Source: Syntrophomonadaceae bacterium (GTDB lineage: Bacteria > Bacillota > Dethiobacteria > DTU022). From it: a stretch of DNA of 9,081 nucleotides. Both the position numbers and the translations under genes were made by a program. Positions 1 through 4,244 of this stretch are shown piece after piece. The first letter of the stretch is position 1, and each line of letters begins with the position of its first letter. Location of the stretch: positions 1 through 9,081 of the forward strand of contig PUKR01000169.1 in NCBI GenBank assembly GCA_003552365.1, written 5' to 3'. Below the pieces are notes generated by a model. The model searched no databases. It was not told the origin of the DNA and was given only the letters and a program-made list of their open reading frames with translations.

Positions 1-66
1 GAACACGAAGACAGTGTTCGCGAAGCAGCTGAAGAATGCCCGACAGAATCTATTGAAATCAGCTGA
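1..66 (+). CDS. Ferredoxin, C-terminal fragment (partial, 5' end outside window)
   Basis: The first 21 codons are open and end at TGA (64-66). They read EHEDSVREAAEECPTESIEIS. The run A-A-E-E-C-P-T-E-S-I is typical of the C-terminus of small bacterial ferredoxins, where the final Cys-Pro supplies the last ligand of a [4Fe-4S] cluster. Such proteins are soluble electron carriers in anaerobic metabolism. The other cluster cysteines and the start lie before the window, so single- versus two-cluster type cannot be told. A strong terminator follows 24 bases later, so the gene ends its own transcript and is not co-transcribed with the Mur ligase downstream. Confidence 0.75.
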   Translation, partial: EHEDSVREAAEECPTESIEIS

Positions 67-90
67 TTATTTAATTTCGAACTGTTTTTC

Positions 91-127
91 ACAGGGCCCG
101 CTTTAATGCGGGCTCTGTTTCATTTAA
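91..127 (+). terminator. Rho-independent terminator after the ferredoxin gene
   Basis: An 11-bp stem (91-101 ACAGGGCCCGC with 108-118 GCGGGCTCTGT, one G-U pair) closes a 6-base loop. The 3' arm runs into a T-rich tract (TTTCATTT). It lies 24 bases after the ferredoxin stop and 70 bases before the next start codon. Confidence 0.85.
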
Positions 128-146
128 TAGAGAGCAGGCAAAGCAA

Positions 147-175
147 TTGACTGAAGTCCGGGGGTAAATTAAACT
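147..175 (+). promoter_or_regulatory. Possible sigma-A promoter for the MurE-like gene
   Basis: TTGACT (147-152) is followed after 17 bases by TAAACT (170-175). The -35 box matches five of six consensus positions and the -10 box four of six. A promoter is needed here because the ferredoxin terminator sits just upstream. Transcription would start near 182, giving a very short leader that barely includes the GGAGG ribosome binding site (183-187), so the real start may lie elsewhere. Confidence 0.35.
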
Positions 176-196
176 GGCAGTTGGAGGCAATAACAA

Positions 197-1735
197 ATGG
201 ACCAGCATGAACTATTAAAACCGCTTTCTATAATTGAAACCAGGCTTGGAGAAGTTAAGCCGGTTACCGGTCTTGCTTATCACACAAAACAGGTTGAATC
301 CGGGAGTTTATTTGTTTGTATCCGTGGCTATAAAACAGACGGCCACCTATACCTGCAGCAGGCAGCCGCAAATGGTGCGGTAGCCGCGGTAGTGGAATAT
401 TTTGTAGACAAAGTAGATATTCCGCAGTATATGGTCACCGATAGCCGCCAGGCTTTGGCCGCCCTGGCCGATCGTTTCTACAATCACCCTTCTTCAAGAA
501 TAAATATTACCGGGGTAACCGCTTCCAACGGAAAAACAACCACCACTTACATGCTTAACTCGATCCTTGAAGAGTACGGTTTGAAAACAGGTCTTGTGGG
601 TACAGTTATCGTCAAGATGGGGGATAAAGTCGTTCAGGCCGGGTTAACTACCCCGGAATCACTGGATTTACACCAGTTTTTTTACCAAATGGTGGAACAA
701 GATGTCACCCATGCAGTGATGGAAGTTTCTTCATCCGGCCTGGAGTTAAAGCGGGTGGGCAGCGTCGACTTCGATATCGTAGTCTTAAACAATATCAGCC
801 GTGAGCACATCGACCTGCACGGATCATTTGAAGCATACTTCAATGCCAAGGCCAGCCTGGTTCGAAAAGCCAAAAAAAATAGCTGGGCTATCTTAAACCT
901 GGATTGCTCCTACACTGCCTCCCTGGTTTCTGAAACCGAAGCGCATGTCTTTACCTACAGTTTAAAAAACGAGAAGGCTCATTGCCTGGTGCACAATCTC
1001 GATTTAAGCACCGGCCGCGCCCGCTTCACGGTAGAACTTGCCGGAACTAACTTGCCGGAAATAACTTCGAACTATCCCCAATCATTCAATATAGAGCTTT
1101 CAGTGCTGGGCCTTCACAGCGTTTACAACGCCATGGCTGCAATACTGGCAGCCATGCTCTATGGTGTCCCGGTTGATGTCATCCAAAAAGCACTTAAAAC
1201 CTTTGGAGGTGTGGAAAGGCGCTTTGAGCTAATTTTTGAAGATGATTTCATGATCCTCGACGATCACTTCGCCAACAGCCTCAACATCCATGTCACCCTG
1301 GAAACTCTTCAAATGATGGACTACAACAACCTGCACCTGGTTTATGCTATCAGGGGTGGACGGGGGGTTACCGTAAACCGCGAAAATGCTGAAGCACTGG
1401 CGCATTGGGCCCCTTCGCTCGGGTTAAAAAAAATAATTGCCACCACCAGCATTTCACATGTGGAAGAAAAAGATATCGTTAGTTTAGAAGAAAGAAAAAT
1501 CTTCGAAGCTGTTATGGCCGAAGCGGGAATACAAACCGAAATCTATGAAGAACTTCCCGAGGCGATCAGCCGTGGGTTAAGTGAGACAGAACCGGGCGAT
1601 GTGTTGCTGCTGGCCGGTTGCCAGGGTATGGATTACGGCGCTTCCATATGCCTAAAACAAGTTCACAAGCTAAAACCGCATTTAAATGAAGATGAAGTAT
1701 TCGGTGCATTAAAAAACCGGATTGCCGGGGTCTAA
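197..1735 (+). CDS. Divergent MurE-like Mur ligase (UDP-N-acetylmuramyl-tripeptide synthetase family)
   Basis: This 512-residue protein has the three-domain build of Mur ligases, ATP-dependent enzymes that add an amino acid to a carboxylate, in MurE the third residue of the peptidoglycan stem peptide. Residues 20-70 resemble the MurE UDP-substrate domain (G-S-L-F-V-C-I-R-G-Y-K-T-D-G-H). The central ATPase domain has a P-loop GVTASNGKTTTT (106-117, Lys113), TTPESLDL (151-158), MEVSSSGLELKRV (175-187) and YFNAKASL (214-221), whose Lys218 corresponds to the carbamylated lysine. N-A-M-A-A (311-315) and GGVERRFE (337-344) continue the family pattern. Two hallmarks are altered: the usual YAHTPD region reads DDHFANSLN (355-363), and no DNPR-type amino-acid-recognition motif is seen near 415-430 (TTSISHVEEKD). 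The ATG start has GGAGG nine bases upstream. The fold assignment is firm; the substrate is uncertain, and a specialised paralogue is as likely as the housekeeping MurE. Confidence 0.85.
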   Translation: MDQHELLKPLSIIETRLGEVKPVTGLAYHTKQVESGSLFVCIRGYKTDGHLYLQQAAANGAVAAVVEYFVDKVDIPQYMVTDSRQALAALADRFYNHPSSRINITGVTASNGKTTTTYMLNSILEEYGLKTGLVGTVIVKMGDKVVQAGLTTPESLDLHQFFYQMVEQDVTHAVMEVSSSGLELKRVGSVDFDIVVLNNISREHIDLHGSFEAYFNAKASLVRKAKKNSWAILNLDCSYTASLVSETEAHVFTYSLKNEKAHCLVHNLDLSTGRARFTVELAGTNLPEITSNYPQSFNIELSVLGLHSVYNAMAAILAAMLYGVPVDVIQKALKTFGGVERRFELIFEDDFMILDDHFANSLNIHVTLETLQMMDYNNLHLVYAIRGGRGVTVNRENAEALAHWAPSLGLKKIIATTSISHVEEKDIVSLEERKIFEAVMAEAGIQTEIYEELPEAISRGLSETEPGDVLLLAGCQGMDYGASICLKQVHKLKPHLNEDEVFGALKNRIAGV

Positions 1736-2512
1736 CTAAAGCGCTTCCTTTACCTCGATTCCACCCATTATCGCCCGACCCTGCATTCTTAAAAACCGGG
1801 TGGTCGACTCATCTACATTATGTTCTATCTTACGGCCGCCAATGACACCGCCATCTTCATGATCTATAAAAGTTACTCCCCCCAGCACCGCCGACCCCTC
1901 AAAAATAACCGCCATATTTTGGGGGATTTTAACATCTATCCCTCCCATTATTGCAGTCAAATCAATAATGGTCTCGCCTTCAGGGATTTCTGCTGCGGTT
2001 AAGTCCATTTCAATTCCACCCATGAAGGCAAAATAACTGCCCCCTTCAAGCTTCCATGGCTTGGAACCACCCACTTCCGAACCGCCCATAAAAGCAAAAC
2101 GTCCGCCTTTCCCAGGACTCTGGGCTCGCCCGCGTAGTAAATTAACTCCAATCAAAATCAATATTACAGGCAGGGCAATGTTGAATAACATTGATGTATC
2201 AACATAGAATAAGTTCAGGTTGCGTCCCAGGAAGATAACTCCGACAGCAATAGCAATAAAAGCGGTAATAAATTGCCCCCAGGAAAAGTATGTTTTCTTC
2301 CCGGTTTCGGTAGAAACAGAGCCAAAAGAGGAAGCTAGCCAGTTAAGGCCAACAATTAAAGGGATTACCGGCCAAAATTGAAAAATTTGCCTGAAGTTGA
2401 TCTCTACAGCATCCACCAGGTTGTCCAAAAGCAGTAATACTCCGGCTATAACTATTATTATTCCGATTAAAAAGCTGCCGCTTAAAAAGCGCAAGTATAT
2501 CATCCTTTCCAT
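1736..2512 (-). CDS. LiaF/YvqF-like four-TM membrane protein (cell-wall-active antibiotic response family)
   Basis: This 258-residue protein has four hydrophobic segments at about 11-30, 42-62, 78-97 and 107-126, followed by a soluble domain of about 120 residues. The soluble part carries repeated Met-Gly-Gly-type turns: FAFMGG (139-144 and 161-166), AIMGGIDVKIP (187-197), AVLGG (208-212) and AIMGGIEVK (247-255). This is the pattern of the LiaF C-terminal domain, a beta-rich fold. In Bacillus, LiaF restrains the LiaRS envelope-stress system. No lia-type kinase or regulator is visible here, so a direct LiaF role is not shown. ATG at 2512 is taken as the start although its Shine-Dalgarno sequence is weak; a second ATG lies three codons in. 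Its stop codon directly abuts the stop of the convergent Mur ligase gene, with no terminator between them. Confidence 0.8.
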   Translation of the reverse strand: MERMIYLRFLSGSFLIGIIIVIAGVLLLLDNLVDAVEINFRQIFQFWPVIPLIVGLNWLASSFGSVSTETGKKTYFSWGQFITAFIAIAVGVIFLGRNLNLFYVDTSMLFNIALPVILILIGVNLLRGRAQSPGKGGRFAFMGGSEVGGSKPWKLEGGSYFAFMGGIEMDLTAAEIPEGETIIDLTAIMGGIDVKIPQNMAVIFEGSAVLGGVTFIDHEDGGVIGGRKIEHNVDESTTRFLRMQGRAIMGGIEVKEAL

Positions 2513-2585
2513 TTAATCCCGGTTAGTCCTGTTATTCATTTAACTCATGGGATCACCAGGGGTTATTGAAATGCATCTTGATAAT

Positions 2586-2613
2586 TCGGCAAAATCTTAA
2601 ATAATCCTGCCGA
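2586..2613. repeat. Short inverted repeat upstream of the LiaF-like gene
   Basis: TCGGCA (2586-2591) and TGCCGA (2608-2613) form a perfect 6-bp inverted repeat with a 16-base AT-rich spacer, 74 bases upstream of the LiaF-like start codon and 36 bases before the tRNA promoter. It could be an operator between divergent transcription units, or chance. No regulator gene is present in the window. Confidence 0.25.
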
Positions 2614-2648
2614 GAAAAATACATACTCTAAAATTCTTTTTGCTATCG

Positions 2649-2677
2649 TTGACTTTTCTTTTTTTGCATGCTAAAAT
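2649..2677 (+). promoter_or_regulatory. Strong sigma-A promoter of the tRNA-His/tRNA-Gln unit
   Basis: TTGACT (2649-2654), a 17-base spacer and TAAAAT (2672-2677) form a near-consensus promoter. The predicted transcription start is near 2684, about 25 bases before the 5' end of tRNA-His, as expected for a stable-RNA promoter. Confidence 0.75.
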
Positions 2678-2708
2678 TAACATCGCTAACAGGAAAATAG
2701 GATTAAAT

Positions 2709-2786
2709 GGTGGGTGTAGCTCAGTAGGTTAGAGCGCCAGGTTGTGGCCCTGGAGGTCGTGGGTTCAAATCCCATCACTCACCCCA
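2709..2786 (+). tRNA. tRNA-His (anticodon GTG)
   Basis: A complete cloverleaf is visible. The acceptor stem is GTGGGTG (2710-2716) paired with CACTCAC (2776-2782). The D stem is GCTC/GAGC, and the anticodon stem CCAGG/CCTGG encloses the loop TTGTGGC with GTG at 2744-2746. The T arm carries TTCAAAT. The extra G at 2709 faces discriminator C2783, the G-1:C73 pair that marks tRNA-His. CCA is encoded at 2784-2786. The tRNA-Gln gene follows 20 bases later and probably shares its transcript. Confidence 0.96.
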
Positions 2787-2806
2787 TAAGTTATTTTATA
2801 TGTTGC

Positions 2807-2881
2807 TGGGGCGTAGCCAAGCGGTAAGGCACGGGGTTTTGGACCCCGCATGCGCAGGTTCGAATCCTGCCGCCCCAGCCA
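2807..2881 (+). tRNA. tRNA-Gln (anticodon TTG)
   Basis: The acceptor stem TGGGGCG (2807-2813) pairs perfectly with CGCCCCA (2871-2877), followed by discriminator G and encoded CCA (2879-2881). The anticodon stem CGGGG/CCCCG encloses TTTTGGA, giving anticodon TTG at 2839-2841, which reads CAA and, by wobble, CAG. The T arm is CGCAGG-TTCGAAT-CCTGC. It is the second member of a two-tRNA unit. No convincing intrinsic terminator is seen just after it; only an AT-rich stretch with T runs follows at 2882-2907. Confidence 0.96.
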
Positions 2882-2918
2882 TTTTAAAACCAAGCTGCCT
2901 TTTTAAAAACTCCTCTAA

Positions 2919-3026
2919 TTAAAAATCCTTGTAGTTTCTGACAAACATAATGTAAATCCCCACAAATGCTCCCAGGACGATTAAGATAAAAATAATTGCG
3001 TTAATGTAAGTTAAAATATTGCTCAT
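2919..3026 (-). CDS. Small single-TM protein, 35 residues
   Basis: ATG at 3026 opens a 35-codon frame ending in TAA (2919-2921). It starts MSNILTYINA, has one hydrophobic segment at about residues 8-28, and ends in a short basic and aromatic tail (VRNYKDF). A GAGGGG run lies 11 bases upstream of the ATG, a usable though slightly distant ribosome binding site. It lies 58 bases downstream of the MORN/TM2 gene on the same strand, so the two are probably co-transcribed. A membrane-spanning microprotein that partners or tunes another membrane protein is plausible, but I do not recognise a family and the function is unknown. The clear hydrophobic/charged layout and the SD argue that it is real. Confidence 0.55.
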   Translation of the reverse strand: MSNILTYINAIIFILIVLGAFVGIYIMFVRNYKDF

Positions 3027-3084
3027 CTAACTTATAACCCCTCAAATCACTAAAATAATAACTCTGCTTTCTGGTGTTTGCTGA

Positions 3085-3579
3085 TTATGATTCTTTCACT
3101 TTATAAGCTCGCCCTAGCTTTGAAGCCCATATACAGGTGTCAACCAGCCACCAAATCAACAGGCCGCCAAAAGTTATCAACTTTAAGATACCCAGACCTA
3201 CTTGTCCCCTGTAAAACCGGTCCATGCCGTAAAAACCGGCAACAAAACTAATAATAAAACCAATCAAGTAAAAGTGCTTTTCTTCAGCTTTTATTCCTGC
3301 TTGAACCGACCTTGTTTCTTCATGATCCGTTAACCGCTTCTGCCTGTCTTCTTGCTGTGTGATCTCGCCAATATACTTCCCTTCCTTCCATTCACCAACC
3401 CGTTTTCCTCCATCAGGGTAAATTAGGGTCCCCTGTCCATCAGGTTTATCTTCTTTCCACTCTCCAATATACTTCATCCCATCAGGCCGGATATAGGTAC
3501 CATAACCATGCTTTTTACTATCCTTCCACTCACCTTCATACTGTGATCCGTCATGATAAGTATAACTTTCATATTTCAT
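3085..3579 (-). CDS. MORN-repeat protein with C-terminal TM2 domain
   Basis: The 164-residue protein joins two modules. Residues 6-72 hold three MORN-type repeats (Y-x-G-E-W-K-D/E spacing): SQYEGEWKDSKKHGYG (12-27), MKYIGEWKEDKPDGQG (35-50) and a shorter GKRVGEWKEGKYIGE (58-72). A charged linker (73-100) follows, then a TM2 domain (101-155) with hydrophobic segments at about 103-117 and 129-150. Its signature is G-M-D-R-F-Y-R-G (118-125), F-G-G (137-139) and W-W-L-V-D (143-147). MORN repeats often bind lipid or mediate protein contacts; TM2 domains form a two-helix hairpin in the membrane. The role here is unknown. ATG at 3579 is preferred: GGAGG (3591-3595) lies 11 bases upstream. GTG (3585) and TTG (3588) are alternatives three codons or less away. 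The small TM gene lies downstream. Confidence 0.85.
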   Translation of the reverse strand: MKYESYTYHDGSQYEGEWKDSKKHGYGTYIRPDGMKYIGEWKEDKPDGQGTLIYPDGGKRVGEWKEGKYIGEITQQEDRQKRLTDHEETRSVQAGIKAEEKHFYLIGFIISFVAGFYGMDRFYRGQVGLGILKLITFGGLLIWWLVDTCIWASKLGRAYKVKES

Positions 3580-3724
3580 CTTCACCAATCCCTCCCTATT
3601 TTAAATAGCTGGTAATAAATTTAAACTTTATAACCATTCTCCCTGATAACTGCAATAGACAGAAACTCTTTAAAAGCAAAACAATAGAGTTATTAATTAA
3701 ATTTTTTCTATTTTATTACTTTTT

Positions 3725-3752
3725 ACAATAACATAAAAACAGCTTTTGTCAA
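3725..3752 (-). promoter_or_regulatory. Probable sigma-A promoter for the MORN/TM2 gene
   Basis: On the minus strand TTGACA (3752-3747, a perfect -35) is followed after 16 bases by TATTGT (3730-3725, four of six). Transcription would start near 3718, giving a leader of about 140 bases before the ATG at 3579. Confidence 0.5.
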
Positions 3753-3838
3753 GAATTATCATTGCCAACTATAATCAGACTGTAATTATTTTACGAACAA
3801 TAATAGTGCATTTTTTAATTTTTTATTAACTTAAAAAA

Positions 3839-3871
3839 AGGAGATTTTCAATGACCGTCGAATATACTTAG
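3839..3871 (+). other. Six-codon ORF with strong Shine-Dalgarno (leader peptide or gene remnant)
   Basis: AGGAGA (3839-3844) is ideally spaced before ATG (3851), but the frame reads only MTVEYT and stops at TAG (3869-3871). None of the three forward frames continues usefully afterwards. The site looks like a genuine translation start whose gene has been lost, or a leader peptide. A weak TTGCCA (3762-3767) with AATTAT (3784-3789) might serve as its promoter. It ends about 90 bases before the promoter of the riboswitch transcript. Chance is also possible in such AT-rich DNA. Confidence 0.3.
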
Positions 3872-3952
3872 TTACCTAAATGTAGCAAACAGACTTAGCC
3901 CTTAAAACTGGTAGCTAACAGTTTCTTAAGTTTAGTTAATAAATATCACAAA

Positions 3953-3975
3953 ATTGCTTGAACAAGTGGAGCAAT
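3953..3975. repeat. Inverted repeat overlapping the -35 region of the giant-gene promoter
   Basis: ATTGCT (3953-3958) and AGCAAT (3970-3975) form a perfect 6-bp inverted repeat with an 11-base spacer, and TTGAAC of the -35 box lies inside it. The position would suit an operator, but the repeat is short and may be chance. Confidence 0.25.
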
Positions 3976-3986
3976 TGTATTAAAAT
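3958..3986 (+). promoter_or_regulatory. Sigma-A promoter of the riboswitch/surface-protein transcript
   Basis: TTGAAC (3958-3963), a 17-base spacer and TAAAAT (3981-3986) form a good promoter. The predicted start near 3993 lies about 16 bases before the aptamer, so the nascent RNA would begin almost directly with the riboswitch. This is the arrangement expected of a transcriptional riboswitch. Confidence 0.7.
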
Positions 3987-4008
3987 TACGTTAAGTTTGA
4001 AATAAAAA

Positions 4009-4086
4009 GACTGAAAAAGGCAAACCCACCGTAACGTGGGGGCGCAAAGCCGTGGGCCCGTAAACCGGGCTGCCTGGCTGCCAGTC
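4009..4086 (+). ncRNA. Cyclic-di-GMP-I riboswitch aptamer (GEMM-I)
   Basis: The sequence carries the GEMM-I core. GGCAAACC (4019-4026) leads into a hairpin with a GTAA tetraloop (stem arms CCCAC and GTGGG). Next come GGGGCGCAAAGCC (4039-4051), a second hairpin with arms GCCCG (4056-4060) and CGGGC (4066-4070), and a 3' strand CTGGCTGCC (4074-4082). GACTG (4009-4013) and CAGTC (4082-4086) can close the element as P1. By comparison with the Vc2 aptamer of Vibrio cholerae, G4020 corresponds to ligand-contacting G20, A4047 to the A47 that stacks between the two guanines, and C4081 to C92. G at the position equivalent to 20 favours c-di-GMP over cGAMP. The tetraloop is closed by a C-C mismatch rather than a pair, a small departure from the usual form. 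It sits between a strong promoter and a terminator, ahead of a giant exported protein. Confidence 0.85.
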
Positions 4087-4125
4087 AATTTGATTTGAAC
4101 ACATTATAGTTCACTTTTTTTTGAT

Positions 4126-4157
4126 AAAAGGCAGCCGTTAGGCTGCCTTTTGCTTTT
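4126..4157 (+). terminator. Riboswitch expression-platform terminator
   Basis: AAAAGGCAGCC (4126-4136) pairs perfectly with GGCTGCCTTTT (4141-4151) around a GTTA loop, and the 3' side continues GCTTTT. It lies 40 bases after the aptamer and 88 bases before the start codon of the surface protein, so it would stop transcription before the gene. Its 5' arm GGCAGCC (4130-4136) is also the exact complement of GGCTGCC in the aptamer 3' strand (4076-4082, and again at 4068-4074), which allows a competing antiterminator. Confidence 0.85.
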
Positions 4158-4244
4158 GTATATCTTGGCATCGAGATTGCCTTTTAAGAAAAAATAATCA
4201 AATCAAAATAAGCACGGATGCTTTATAACGAGGTGAACTAAAAA

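Larger units (their letters stand above)
3600..3992. other. AT-rich intergenic region without an ordinary gene
   Basis: This stretch separates the leftward MORN/TM2 unit from the rightward riboswitch transcript. It is strongly AT-rich and holds no ORF of useful length. It contains the minus-strand promoter (3725-3752), the six-codon ORF with an excellent ribosome binding site (3851-3871), a weak hairpin (AACTG 3906-3910 with CAGTT 3919-3923) and the promoter of the giant gene (3958-3986). Nothing in it resembles a mobile element or an RNA gene. Confidence 0.6.

Noticed and set aside
1820..2002. A 60-codon plus-strand frame inside the LiaF-like gene
   Set aside because: It is a shadow of the minus-strand gene, with no ribosome binding site or recognisable domain.
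2882..2910. Terminator after the tRNA-Gln gene
   Set aside because: T runs are present but no stable hairpin precedes them, so no intrinsic terminator can be supported.
4096..4122. Hairpin TGAAC/GTTCA followed by eight Ts, as a separate terminator
   Set aside because: The stem has only five pairs with an eight-base loop and little GC. The 11-bp hairpin just downstream (4126-4157) is a far better terminator; this one may only help pausing.
4167..4185. Small hairpin GGCA/TGCC followed by TTTT between the terminator and the start codon
   Set aside because: A four-pair stem is too weak to call a terminator.
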